This document shows positions 16,971 through 25,735 of a stretch of 64,000 nt of DNA, one piece after another. Positions within the stretch are counted from its first letter, which is position 1. Each line of letters opens with the position of its first letter. The position numbers and the translations under genes are program-made. This DNA is from an uncultured Bilophila sp. Its GTDB lineage: Bacteria > Desulfobacterota > Desulfovibrionia > Desulfovibrionales > Desulfovibrionaceae. The notes beneath the pieces are model-generated. The model had not been told where the DNA came from and did not search any database. It worked only from the letters and a program-made list of their open reading frames with translations. The DNA is taken from positions 1 through 64,000 of the forward strand of contig CAJUHZ010000007.1 in assembly GCA_910585945.1 (NCBI GenBank), read 5' to 3'.

Positions 16971-17513
16971 ATGCACATTTCATTCACCTTCAAGAATTTT
17001 GAGCCGTCCGAACATCTGCGCAAGTACGCCCGCCGTCGCCTGGAAAAACTGGGGCGTTTTCTGGGGAAAAACCCCGCCCTGGACACCCAGGTTCTCATGA
17101 CCGTGGACAAGTTCCGCCAAAAGGTGGAAGTGCAGATCGCCGGCGAAGGTCTTGCTGTCAGTGCTTCGGAAAGCTCGGAAGATATGTACGCCACAATCGA
17201 TCTGGTGCTTGACAAGCTTGAAGCGCAGGTCAAAAAATACGTCTCCAGAACAAAGGAAGTTCACCGCAAGGCGCGCAACAATGCCGATATCGGCGTGTAC
17301 ACCTACGACATGGCCGAAGAGGCAGGAGAAGATCGTTCCATCACCGACAGGGATCATTTTTCCCCAAAACCCATGGACCCGGAAGAAGCCGCCCTGCAAC
17401 TTGAGGCAAAGGGTTTTGAGTTTCTGGTGTTTCTTAACTCCGAAAACGAGCGCGTCAACGTCATTTATCGACGCAAGGACAACAATTACGGGATGATAGA
17501 TCCCATTATCTGA
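16971..17513 (+). CDS. hpf: Ribosome hibernation promoting factor, long form
   Basis: 180 residues: N-terminal HPF/YfiA domain (MHISFTFKNFEPSEHLRKYA..., about 1-100) and a C-terminal dimerisation domain (about 118-175, KPMDPEEAALQLEAKGFEFLVFLN) typical of long HPF, which forms 100S ribosome dimers directly. GGGAGG lies eight bases before the ATG. It follows rpoN as in enterobacteria, but there the next gene is ptsN, which is absent here. Confidence 0.92.
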   Translation: MHISFTFKNFEPSEHLRKYARRRLEKLGRFLGKNPALDTQVLMTVDKFRQKVEVQIAGEGLAVSASESSEDMYATIDLVLDKLEAQVKKYVSRTKEVHRKARNNADIGVYTYDMAEEAGEDRSITDRDHFSPKPMDPEEAALQLEAKGFEFLVFLNSENERVNVIYRRKDNNYGMIDPII

Positions 17514-17582
17514 CAACGCCAAACACCTGCACATGCCGGGGCGGACGCCCTGCCCCGGCGTCGCGTTTCTGGAGGGCTTTCG

Positions 17583-18605
17583 ATGCCCGCATCCCGATCC
17601 GGTCTTGCGGCCGGTTCCAGTACTGTCCCTTCCTCTCCTGCCGCCGACTCGACTGGAGATTGCCCCGCCGTCACGCCGGCCATGTCGCCCCCCAAAACGG
17701 CAGATGCCCCTTCGGATAACGAATCCGAGATCGAAGCGTTCCCCCTGCTTGTGGTGGCTGGTCTGTCAGGGGCGGGGAAAAGCACGGTTCTTCATGTATT
17801 TGAGGATCTGCGCATGGTTACGGCGGACGGCGTTCCGCCGAGCCTTCTGCCGGATATGGTGACGCTGTTGCGGGAGTCTTCGCGCACACGCTTTCAGGGC
17901 ATGGCGTTTGGCCTGGATCAACGCCGCGGCGAATTTTCCGAGGAAATGCACGAGGCTTTCGAGCGCCTTTCGGCGCGGGGATTGCGGCCTCAACTCATTT
18001 TTCTGGAAGCTGATCCGGGCGTGCTCATGCGGAGGTACGCCACTACCCGCCGGCCTCATCCGCTGGAGCGCGACGGCGTGGGGCTGGAGCAGGCTGTCAA
18101 AGAAGAAATGGAACAGCTGGCCCCGGTTCGCGAATCGGCGGATCTGCTCTTTGACACGTCTTCCTACTCCATCCACGATTTGCGCCGGGTGATCCAGCGG
18201 CGCTGGAAGTCTTCCCGCGAGCGTCTGCGCGCCATCAAGGTCAATCTTGTTTCCTTCGGCTTCAAATACGGCGTTCCGCGCGAGGCGGACCTCGTCTTTG
18301 ATCTCCGTTTTTTGCCGAATCCCTATTTTGTGGAAAAACTGCGGCCGCTCACAGGCAAGGACAAGGCCGTGGCCAGTCATGTGTTTGGAGAACCTTCGGG
18401 CAAACTGTTTCGCAAACGGCTGATCGACTTTCTGACGTTTCTGCTCCCCCTGTACGACGTCGAAGGACGGTACCGCCTGACCATCGCCATTGGCTGCACA
18501 GGCGGACGGCACCGCTCGGTAGCCATGACCGAAGCCTTGGCCAAGGCATTGACCAGACAGGATTACGCAGTATCTGTCGAACACAGGCACATGGAGCTTG
18601 GCTGA
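17583..18605 (+). CDS. rapZ: RapZ-family nucleotide-binding protein / RNase adapter
   Basis: 340 residues. The core begins at residue about 53 (FPLLVVAGLSGAGKST, Walker A) and continues with the RapZ/YvcJ hallmarks TTRRPHPL, SFGFKYGVPREADLVFD, RFLPNPYF and CTGGRHRSV. In E. coli RapZ guides RNase E to the GlmZ small RNA; elsewhere it acts as a GTPase/ATPase with less clear roles. The first 50 residues are a Ser/Pro/Ala-rich extension not shared with the family, yet GGAGG before 17583 supports this start. Confidence 0.92.
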   Translation: MPASRSGLAAGSSTVPSSPAADSTGDCPAVTPAMSPPKTADAPSDNESEIEAFPLLVVAGLSGAGKSTVLHVFEDLRMVTADGVPPSLLPDMVTLLRESSRTRFQGMAFGLDQRRGEFSEEMHEAFERLSARGLRPQLIFLEADPGVLMRRYATTRRPHPLERDGVGLEQAVKEEMEQLAPVRESADLLFDTSSYSIHDLRRVIQRRWKSSRERLRAIKVNLVSFGFKYGVPREADLVFDLRFLPNPYFVEKLRPLTGKDKAVASHVFGEPSGKLFRKRLIDFLTFLLPLYDVEGRYRLTIAIGCTGGRHRSVAMTEALAKALTRQDYAVSVEHRHMELG

Positions 18606-18797
18606 CGACGGATTGCGCAACACGGATGCTTGCTTCCGTCGGACGGGGACGCTATCATGCCGCATTCCGCCGAGTGCTTCCCCGTTGTTGTTTGGCCGGA
18701 AGCACGCGGCGCGACGTGCGGGCAATGCCCCGGTCCGGCTTGTCCGCGACGCCCGGGTTTCCGCTCGCGGATTCTGCAACCAAGGAGCGCCCCTCCC

Positions 18798-19637
18798 ATG
18801 CCAACCACCATTCTCCACAAGGAATCCCTCATTCCCGGCCGGACAAGTAAGCTTGTGCTGGATGCCCCGCAGATCGCGGCCACGGCCAAACCGGGTCACT
18901 TCGTCATGCTGCGCGTCAATGAGTGCGGGGAACGCTTCCCCCTCACCATTGCCGATGTCGATGCGGAAAAAGGCTCCATCACCATCGTCTATCTGGTGAT
19001 GGGAGCGTCCACCACCCTGCTTGAAGCTCTTGGCGAAGGCGACAGCATCCTTGACGTGTGCGGTCCTCTTGGCAAAGCCACTCATATTGAACAGGGCGGA
19101 ACCGTAATCTGCGTGGGCGGCGGCACCGGCATTGCCGCGATGCACCACATCGCCAAGGGGCACAAGGCGGCCGGCAACCGGGTCATCGCCATTATCGGCG
19201 CGCGGAGCCGGGATCTGCTGCTCTTTGAAAACGAACTCAAGGCATTCTGCGATGAAGTGCTCATTTCAACCGACGACGGCAGCTACGGCCGCAAGGGGCT
19301 TGTCACCGAACTGCTGAAAGAACGCCTGGAAAGCGACTCTGTTCGCGAAGTGGTCGCTGTCGGCCCTGTGCCCATGATGCAGGCCGTCACCCAGACCACG
19401 CGGCCTTTCGGCGTCGCCACCACGGTAAGCCTCAACTCGCTCATGGTCGACGGCATCGGCATGTGCGGCGCATGCCGTGTCACCGTCGGCGGCGAAACCA
19501 AGTTCACCTGTGTGGACGGGCCGGAATTCGACGGCCACAAGGTGGATTTTGACGAACTGCGCCGTCGGCTTGGCGCGTTCAGAACTCAGGAAAAAAATTC
19601 TCTCGAACACCACAGGTGCTCCTGCCATGACAAGTGA
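18798..19637 (+). CDS. nfnA: Ferredoxin:NADP oxidoreductase / sulfide dehydrogenase, FAD/[2Fe-2S] subunit
   Basis: 279 residues. A ferredoxin-reductase-like FAD domain (about 1-100, RFPLTIADVD) precedes an NAD(P) domain (GGGTGIAAMHHIA). The C-terminal cysteine cluster MCGACRVTVGG...FTCVDG binds a [2Fe-2S] centre. With the next gene it forms the NfnAB/SudAB complex, which bifurcates electrons between NADPH, NADH and ferredoxin (Nfn) or oxidises sulfide to polysulfide (Sud). The start at 18798 removes a poorly conserved upstream extension and has AAGGAG upstream. Its stop overlaps the partner start by 11 bases. Confidence 0.88.
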   Translation: MPTTILHKESLIPGRTSKLVLDAPQIAATAKPGHFVMLRVNECGERFPLTIADVDAEKGSITIVYLVMGASTTLLEALGEGDSILDVCGPLGKATHIEQGGTVICVGGGTGIAAMHHIAKGHKAAGNRVIAIIGARSRDLLLFENELKAFCDEVLISTDDGSYGRKGLVTELLKERLESDSVREVVAVGPVPMMQAVTQTTRPFGVATTVSLNSLMVDGIGMCGACRVTVGGETKFTCVDGPEFDGHKVDFDELRRRLGAFRTQEKNSLEHHRCSCHDK

Positions 19638-21051
19638 TACGACCCCCCGCAAAGGCGTCAAGGCCCCTCGCGTGGACATGCCCTGCCAGCCTGCGGCGGA
19701 GCGCGCGCGCAACTTCGGTGAAGTGGCTCTCGGCTACACGCGCGAACAGGCGATGCTTGAAGCCTCGCGCTGTCTTCAATGCAAAAAACCGCACTGTCGG
19801 CAAGGCTGCCCCGTGGAAGTGCGCATCCCGGAGTTTATCGGCCGGCTTGCCCAGGGCGATGTAGCCGAAGCCTACCGTATTCTCAAAAGCACCAACAGCC
19901 TGCCGGCGGTTTGCGGACGGGTCTGCCCACAGGAAAACCAGTGCGAGGGCAAATGCATTCTCGGCGGCAAAGGGCAACCTGTGGCCATTGGCCGCCTGGA
20001 ACGCTACGTTGCCGACGCCGCCATGCGTGAAGGTCTTGCCGTTGAAGAAAAAGCTCCTGTGGCGGCGAACGAAAACCTGAAGGTTGCCTGCATCGGTTCC
20101 GGACCATCCTCCATCACTGTAGCCGGCTATCTCGCGGCCAAAGGCATCAAGGTCACCGTTTTTGAAGCCCTGCACGAACCGGGCGGCGTGCTCATCTACG
20201 GCATCCCCGCCTTCCGTCTGCCCAAGGATGTTGTGGCCGCGGAGCTGGAAGGTCTGCGGCGAAATGGTGTGGAATTTCGCACCAACTGGGTCGGCGGGCG
20301 CACCATTTCGGTCCAGCGCCTGTTTGATCAAGGCTACAAGGCCGTGTTTATCGGCGTGGGGGCGGGCCTGCCCCAATTCCTCGGGGTCCCGGGTGAAAAC
20401 CTCATCGGTGTTTTTTCGGCCAATGAATACCTGACCCGCGTCAATCTGGGGCGCGCCTACGACTTCCCCAATTTTGACACGCCAAGCTACCCCGGCCGGC
20501 ATGTGACCATTTTCGGCGCGGGCAACGTGGCCATGGATGCGGCGCGCACGGCGTTGCGTCTGGGCGCGGAAAGCTCCACGATCATTTACCGCCGCACCCG
20601 GGCGGAAATGCCCGCCCGCCGCGAAGAAATCGAACACGCCGAGGAAGAAGGCGTGACGCTGATGGAACTTGTCGGGCCGGTGCGCTTCAACGCCGGAGAG
20701 GACGGCGCTCTGGCCTCTGTCACCTTGCAGCGGATGCGGCTGGGTGAACCTGACGCTTCCGGACGGCGCTCGCCCGTGCCGATTGAGGGCGACGTGTTCG
20801 AATATCAGACGGATCTGGCCGTTGTGGCCGTGGGAACCCGCTCCAATCCGATCTTGCTGGAAGCAACCCCCGGCCTGGAGCTGAACCGGCGCGGCTACAT
20901 TATTGCCAACGAAGAAACCGGGGAAACCTCCATCCCCAATGTCTTCGCCGGCGGCGATATCGTGACCGGCGCGGCTACGGTCATTCTGGCCATGGGCGCG
21001 GGACGCCGGGCCGCGCGTGAAATTTCGCGCCGGCTGCTTGGTGAAGAATGA
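19627..21051 (+). CDS. nfnB: Ferredoxin:NADP oxidoreductase, GltD-like FAD/[4Fe-4S] subunit
   Basis: 474 residues. The N-terminal cysteine-rich domain (CLQCKKPHCRQGCPV, then CGRVCPQENQCEGKC) holds two [4Fe-4S] clusters. GSGPSSITVAGYLA binds FAD, and a second Rossmann site IFGAGNVAMDAARTA binds NADPH. A C-terminal GGDIVTGAATVILAMGAGR completes the FAD site. The architecture is that of NfnB or the glutamate synthase small subunit. Its pairing with the 2Fe-2S subunit, and the absence of a glutamate synthase large subunit, favour NfnB. Confidence 0.88.
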   Translation: MTSDTTPRKGVKAPRVDMPCQPAAERARNFGEVALGYTREQAMLEASRCLQCKKPHCRQGCPVEVRIPEFIGRLAQGDVAEAYRILKSTNSLPAVCGRVCPQENQCEGKCILGGKGQPVAIGRLERYVADAAMREGLAVEEKAPVAANENLKVACIGSGPSSITVAGYLAAKGIKVTVFEALHEPGGVLIYGIPAFRLPKDVVAAELEGLRRNGVEFRTNWVGGRTISVQRLFDQGYKAVFIGVGAGLPQFLGVPGENLIGVFSANEYLTRVNLGRAYDFPNFDTPSYPGRHVTIFGAGNVAMDAARTALRLGAESSTIIYRRTRAEMPARREEIEHAEEEGVTLMELVGPVRFNAGEDGALASVTLQRMRLGEPDASGRRSPVPIEGDVFEYQTDLAVVAVGTRSNPILLEATPGLELNRRGYIIANEETGETSIPNVFAGGDIVTGAATVILAMGAGRRAAREISRRLLGEE

Positions 21052-22169
21052 AGGAAGCGGACACAAGATCCTCTGTTCTGAAACGCGGGGAGCACGCGGC
21101 TCTTGACACGGCGGCGTGCTCCCCGGACATGCCTTCCCACTGGTTCATGATCCGCCTCAGCTCGCTTGGCGACGTGGCGCTGACAACAGGCGTGCTGGCG
21201 TGGTGGGGACGAACGCGCGGCTGGACGTTCACAGTAATCACCAGGGAAGCCTTTGCTCCGCTCTTTGCCAGACACCCCGCGGTGAAACAGGTCATCGCGC
21301 TCAGGGATGAAGATCTGCCGCTCGGAAAGCTTGTTCCGCTGTTCCGCAAGCTGGCAGCCTCAGCCGGCACGGCCGGACTTGTCGATCTGCACGGGACGCC
21401 GCGCTCCCGCCTGCTTTCCCTGTTTTGGAAAGGTCCTGTGCGTCGTTTCGACAAGCTCACGCTGGAACGCCGCGCCTTTCTCGCCAGCGGGGGCGCGCTG
21501 TTCCGCCAGCGTCTCAACACCTGCAACATCCCCCAACGTTATGCGGGCGCGATAGAAAAACAGGTTCCGCCGCGTGCGGATCTCCTTCCGGTCATTACCC
21601 TCACTCCCGAAGAATGCGCGTACGGTGAACGCACTGTCTCGCGTCTGGCCGGCTCCTCCCGACTTGTGGCCCTGCACCCCTATGCCGCGCACCCGGACAA
21701 AGCGTGGTCTCCGCACGCATGGAACGAGTTTCTCTCCCATCTGGATGCGGAACATCTGGCCTGGTTCGTGATCGGCAGGAGCGGAGAAGCTATCCGCCCG
21801 TGCGCTGTTCCTCCGGAACGCGATTTCACAAACAAGACTTCATTGCGAGAGACCTGCGCCCTGCTGAAGGCTGCCGACGCGCTGATCACCGGAGATTCCG
21901 GCCCCATGCATCTGGCCTGCGGCGTGGGAACGCCGGTAGTCGCCCTTTTTGGCCCGACAACTTCGGAATGGGGCTTCATGCCGGCCGGTCCCAACGATCA
22001 GATCGTCCAGGCGAAAGAACCCCCGCGGCTTTCCTGCCGTCCATGCAGCCTGCACGGCGGCGCGCCCTGCCCCAGGGGACGTCTGTGCATGACCTCCATC
22101 ACTCCAGAAGAAACGCTTGAGGCTCTCAAACGGCTTCTTGACGCAACCGCTTCCACTTCATTTGTGTGA
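21048..22169 (+). CDS. Family 9 glycosyltransferase (heptosyltransferase-like)
   Basis: 373 residues. It has the GT9 pattern: IRLSSLGDVALTTG near residue 35, a central VALHPYAAHPDKAW, and the nucleotide-sugar site LITGDSGPMHLACGVGTPVVALFGPT. The family transfers ADP-heptose or related sugars to the LPS core. Five clustered cysteines near the end (CRPC, CPRGRLC) occur in heptosyltransferases of this group. ATGA overlap with nfnB shows co-transcription, an odd pairing of redox and LPS functions. Confidence 0.85.
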   Translation: MKEADTRSSVLKRGEHAALDTAACSPDMPSHWFMIRLSSLGDVALTTGVLAWWGRTRGWTFTVITREAFAPLFARHPAVKQVIALRDEDLPLGKLVPLFRKLAASAGTAGLVDLHGTPRSRLLSLFWKGPVRRFDKLTLERRAFLASGGALFRQRLNTCNIPQRYAGAIEKQVPPRADLLPVITLTPEECAYGERTVSRLAGSSRLVALHPYAAHPDKAWSPHAWNEFLSHLDAEHLAWFVIGRSGEAIRPCAVPPERDFTNKTSLRETCALLKAADALITGDSGPMHLACGVGTPVVALFGPTTSEWGFMPAGPNDQIVQAKEPPRLSCRPCSLHGGAPCPRGRLCMTSITPEETLEALKRLLDATASTSFV

Positions 22170-22188
22170 TTTGTCAGCCCTCTAAACA

Positions 22189-22221
22189 GAATGCCGGGCG
22201 GCGCAAAGCCTCCCGGCATTC
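22189..22221 (+). terminator. Stem-loop after the glycosyltransferase gene
   Basis: GAATGCCGGG and CCCGGCATTC arms (10 bp) around a GC-rich loop with partial further pairing. No T-tract follows, so it is either a poor terminator or a 3'-end stabilising structure. Confidence 0.5.
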
Positions 22222-22260
22222 CTGACATGCCTTATTATCCCTATGAGATGAATTCTAGAG

Positions 22261-22380
22261 TCCAGACCTCATTACAACGCCGTCCGCGAAAGCCGTTTTT
22301 TCAGCCGGCAAGGGGCAAACATTGAGCGAAGCTGGGGTGAACATGCAATCAATGTTGGCAGACGGATTCATGAGGGCTGA
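22261..22380 (-). mobile_element. MITE-like element H, copy 2 (internally deleted)
   Basis: Ends CCAGACCTCATT and CATGAGGGCTGA are the terminal inverted repeats of family H, in reverse orientation relative to copies 1 and 4. It shares CGCCGTCCGCGAAAGCCG, GGCAAACATTGAGC and CAATGTTGGCAG with copy 4 but lacks about 50 internal bases. Its right end stops one base before the stop codon of the phosphatase gene on the minus strand. Confidence 0.65.
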
Positions 22381-22381
22381 C

Positions 22382-23773
22382 CTAATCCAGCGTCTTGCGC
22401 CGCATGACAAGCTTGCCCTGAGGCGGCACGCACCCCTTGTCGACGACGCTATTTACCCGCGCTTCAAAATCGGCCACGGACAGTTCGCTGGAAGGAACGC
22501 CTTTCTTTCCGCTGTCGGGAAAAAGCAACGCCGTTTCCAGGAAAGGTACGGAACGCACAGTCGCGTCATGCAATGTCTGCACTGACTGCCCTCTGAAATG
22601 CGCCCTCACCACACGGCTTCCGTCCGCCTTCTTCCACAGGGTGAACACCAGCGCGCTTCCTGGCGGGATCTGCCCCGGCGCGTAGTCGCCAAGCTTCCAG
22701 TCCAGATCGAGCAGACCCGCCACATTGGCGATATTGGTGTCGTGCCCCACAAAAACGACCAGGCGAGCCTGATTGATCGCGGCTTCGGCATGGGCGGACG
22801 TAAGCGCCTGGGTCATGGCGTTCAGAAGCGCGCTTCCGCCTACAGCCAGGGCGGGCGTCTTGTGCAGGATATCGAAAACGCGGGCATGAACCGGCATGAT
22901 CGTGCGCAATGTTTCGGCATCCACCTCACCCCAGCCGGCATCCTGTTTGGGCCACTGCGCGTACTCCAGGAAAAAAATCTCGGCCAGACGCGACGCTGTG
23001 GACAAACCGCCTTCGAGGCGTGCGCCTTTGGCGTCGATCCTGAGCTGTGTGGGCATGTCCACCGCCGTGCAATTTTGGGGCAATCCCGCCTTTTCGCACT
23101 GATCGGCCGGCAGTGGACCGGCAATCTTGCCCAGGAGCAGCAAGGCATTCTCTTCGTCCCTGATCACCGCGTCCGGGCTGCCCCGCATGGCCAGACGCGT
23201 CTGACGGGCCGCCGCCTTTTCATCCACCCGGCATTGTCCGCCTTCCAAAGGATGAAAAAGCGGATCCGGGCCGGCCTTGTCCACCACCGCCGGGATAAAG
23301 CCGCATCCCGGCGCCAGGCCCTTCAACAGGGCGCGAGCCGTTTCACGGGTGCGTTGATCCCGATCGGCATAGACGAAAACAGATCCTTCCTCCGGGCACC
23401 CCTTGGACGGCATGAGGCCGCTCTTCGCCAAAACATTCCGTTCCTGCTCCCACAGGGCGGTGATCAACTCGGCCCCGCGCGGGGTCAGTTCACCGCGTTT
23501 CACCTTCCATGCCGGCCAGGCGCGCTTTGTCCATTGCCGCAATTCTTCCCGCCTTTCAGTGGGAGAACGCACTCCGTGACGCGACAAGACCACCACCTTG
23601 AGCAGGTGTTCCCTTCCCTTCTGCATGTCGACCATGCTGATCGAATGTTCGCTCGCCTTTCCCGTCTCGAGCGCCTTGTCCGTCGCCAGCCTCTTCACTT
23701 CCGCGCCAAGCGCCCCGCCGGAGCAGAAGAAAACGCCGCAGATCCCCAAAGCCGCCATCCAGCGCATCCGCAT
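22382..23773 (-). CDS. Periplasmic histidine acid phosphatase (phytase / glucose-1-phosphatase type)
   Basis: 463 residues with a signal peptide (about 1-23, ending GALGA). The phospho-acceptor motif is RHGVRSPT (65-72) and the acid/base motif GHDTN lies near residue 350, the AppA/Agp branch of histidine acid phosphatases. It would hydrolyse phytate, glucose-1-phosphate or other phosphomonoesters in the periplasm. AAGGAGGAATC precedes the ATG. Even cysteine content (CGF, CRV, CEK, CTA) fits disulfides. It is divergent from glpABC. Confidence 0.88.
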   Translation of the reverse strand: MRMRWMAALGICGVFFCSGGALGAEVKRLATDKALETGKASEHSISMVDMQKGREHLLKVVVLSRHGVRSPTERREELRQWTKRAWPAWKVKRGELTPRGAELITALWEQERNVLAKSGLMPSKGCPEEGSVFVYADRDQRTRETARALLKGLAPGCGFIPAVVDKAGPDPLFHPLEGGQCRVDEKAAARQTRLAMRGSPDAVIRDEENALLLLGKIAGPLPADQCEKAGLPQNCTAVDMPTQLRIDAKGARLEGGLSTASRLAEIFFLEYAQWPKQDAGWGEVDAETLRTIMPVHARVFDILHKTPALAVGGSALLNAMTQALTSAHAEAAINQARLVVFVGHDTNIANVAGLLDLDWKLGDYAPGQIPPGSALVFTLWKKADGSRVVRAHFRGQSVQTLHDATVRSVPFLETALLFPDSGKKGVPSSELSVADFEARVNSVVDKGCVPPQGKLVMRRKTLD

Positions 23774-23970
23774 GATTCCTCCTTGGGATTTTCAATACTT
23801 TTTGATTTTTAAGCCCTTGTATCCCAAAAACACGCCCGGCAAAATGAGAAATGTTTCCGGCGTCAGAGTATTCCGAGAGGTCATTCCACGCAAGTCCGCA
23901 ACGCGGTTCATGCTTCCTGGAATTCGGGAGAAAGGCGTTATCTTGCAAAATGTTGTCCGGCACGAGCCGA

Positions 23971-23999
23971 TTGTGCCCGAAGGCGTCTCGTGCTATATT
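23971..23999 (+). promoter_or_regulatory. Sigma-70 promoter of glpABC
   Basis: TTGTGC at 23971-23976, a 17-base spacer and TATATT at 23994-23999. The expected start point lies about 30 bases before the glpA ATG. No clear CRP, FNR or GlpR site was recognised. Confidence 0.6.
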
Positions 24000-24034
24000 C
24001 AAAAGCTTGCGGGCATTATGCAGGGGATTTGTCT

Positions 24035-25735
24035 ATGCGGGATATAACCGAATATACGGCTCAGGAATGGGATGTTGTCGTCATCGGCGGCGGGGCCACC
24101 GGTGCGGGCGTGTTGCGCGACCTTGCCATGCGAGGACTCAAGCCCCTTCTTCTGGAACAGCGTGATTTGGCCCACGGCACGAGTTCGCGCTTTCACGGTC
24201 TGTTGCACAGCGGAGCGCGCTATGCGGTTTCCGATGCCGAAGCCGCCAAAGAATGCATTGCGGAAAACCGCATCCTGCGCGCCATCGGCCGGCACTGCGT
24301 CGAAAATACCGAAGGGTTGTTCGTGCTCACTCCGGAAGATCGCGAAGCGGATCCGACCTTTGAGGAACGCTGGGTTGACGCGTGCGCGAGGTGCGACATT
24401 GAAGCCGAGCCGATTCCAGTGGAACAGGCGTTGCAGATCGAACCCAACCTTTCCCCCGACATTCTGGCCGCCTATCGTGTGCCGGACGCTGCCGTGGACG
24501 GCTTTCGCCTGGTCTGGCAGAACGTGCTTTCCGCCCGCCGGCACGGCGCGGCCTTCCGTACCTATACGGAGGTTCGGGGCATCGTGCGCGAAGGCGGGCA
24601 TGTCGTGGGGGTTGAAGCGGCGGACGCGCACACCGGAGAGCGCGCCGTCATCCCCTGCCGTTTCGTGGTGAACGCCACAGGAAGCTGGGCGGGCAATCTC
24701 GCCCGCATGGCCGGCCTGGATCATATCAACATCCGTCCCGACAGGGGCGCTCTGATCGCCTTCAATCACCGTTTCTCCGGCCGTGTGGTCAACCGGCTGC
24801 ACAAAGCCTCGGACGGGGATATCTTTGTACCGCATGGCTCCATCACCATTCTTGGAACCACATCCCGCAAAACGGATCGTCCCGATGACTTCGAGCCGAC
24901 GACAGAAGAAGTGCTCCGTCTGCTCGACATCGGGCGCAAGGTCTTCCCGCGCATTGATTCCTACCGCATTCTGCGCGCCTTTGTCGGCACGCGCCCGCTC
25001 TACGCGCCGCCCGAAGCGGGAGGAGGAGAGGGACGCGGGGTCTCGCGCAATTTCGTGGTGCTGGATCATGAAAGGGACGGCCTTGCCGGCATGCTGACCA
25101 TCTGCGGGGGAAAACTCACCACCTATCGCGTCATGGCGGAACGGACCGTGGATCTGGTGTGCGCCAAACTTGGCGTCAATGCGGTTTGCCGCACGGCCGA
25201 GGAAGCGCTTGTGCCGGAAATTTCGCCGGAACTGCACAAACGCGCCGCCGCCTGCTTTCCGCCCCAGGGACTGGAGCTTGCCATTTCCCGCCTGGGGGAT
25301 CTGCTGGAAGCCACCGTACAGCGCATGGAGCGCGATCCGTGGAAAAAGGCCCTGCTGTGCGAGTGCGAGCTTGTAACTTTCGCTGAGTTTGAGCAGATCG
25401 CGCAGGAATCCACTTCTCACTCGCTGAATGATATCCGGCGCAGAACACGAATGGGCATGGGAACCTGCCAGGGAGCCTTCTGTTCCGTGCGCGGGATCGG
25501 CGCGCTGGCGGCGCTCCGCGCGGCGGAAGACAACGCCTCGCCCCAGACAGACCGGGGAAATCAGCCCGATCCGGCAGACGATTATACCGATCCGGCCGTG
25601 CTGTTGCGGCGTTTTCAGCAGGAACGCTGGCACGGCATCCGCCCCGCCCTGTGGGGCGGCGCCCTGCGAGAAGCGGAACTGACCCGCAGCATTTACGGGG
25701 CCACGCTCAATATCGACGGAGGCGACTGTGAGTGA
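24035..25735 (+). CDS. glpA: Anaerobic glycerol-3-phosphate dehydrogenase subunit A
   Basis: 566 residues. FAD-binding GGGATGAGVLRDLAMRG near residue 15, GTSSRFHGLLHSGARYA, and the GlpA-type catalytic core are followed by a C-terminal BFD-like [2Fe-2S] domain (CECELVTF...MGMGTCQGAFC). It oxidises glycerol-3-phosphate to DHAP and passes electrons through GlpB and GlpC to menaquinone. The start at MRDITEY follows AGGGG and a good promoter. It overlaps glpB by eight bases. Confidence 0.95.
   Translation: MRDITEYTAQEWDVVVIGGGATGAGVLRDLAMRGLKPLLLEQRDLAHGTSSRFHGLLHSGARYAVSDAEAAKECIAENRILRAIGRHCVENTEGLFVLTPEDREADPTFEERWVDACARCDIEAEPIPVEQALQIEPNLSPDILAAYRVPDAAVDGFRLVWQNVLSARRHGAAFRTYTEVRGIVREGGHVVGVEAADAHTGERAVIPCRFVVNATGSWAGNLARMAGLDHINIRPDRGALIAFNHRFSGRVVNRLHKASDGDIFVPHGSITILGTTSRKTDRPDDFEPTTEEVLRLLDIGRKVFPRIDSYRILRAFVGTRPLYAPPEAGGGEGRGVSRNFVVLDHERDGLAGMLTICGGKLTTYRVMAERTVDLVCAKLGVNAVCRTAEEALVPEISPELHKRAAACFPPQGLELAISRLGDLLEATVQRMERDPWKKALLCECELVTFAEFEQIAQESTSHSLNDIRRRTRMGMGTCQGAFCSVRGIGALAALRAAEDNASPQTDRGNQPDPADDYTDPAVLLRRFQQERWHGIRPALWGGALREAELTRSIYGATLNIDGGDCE

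Noticed and set aside
19627..21051. Glutamate synthase small subunit (GltD)
   Set aside because: The domain layout also fits GltD, but the neighbour is a 2Fe-2S FAD/NAD subunit and no GltB is present, so Nfn/Sud type is more likely.
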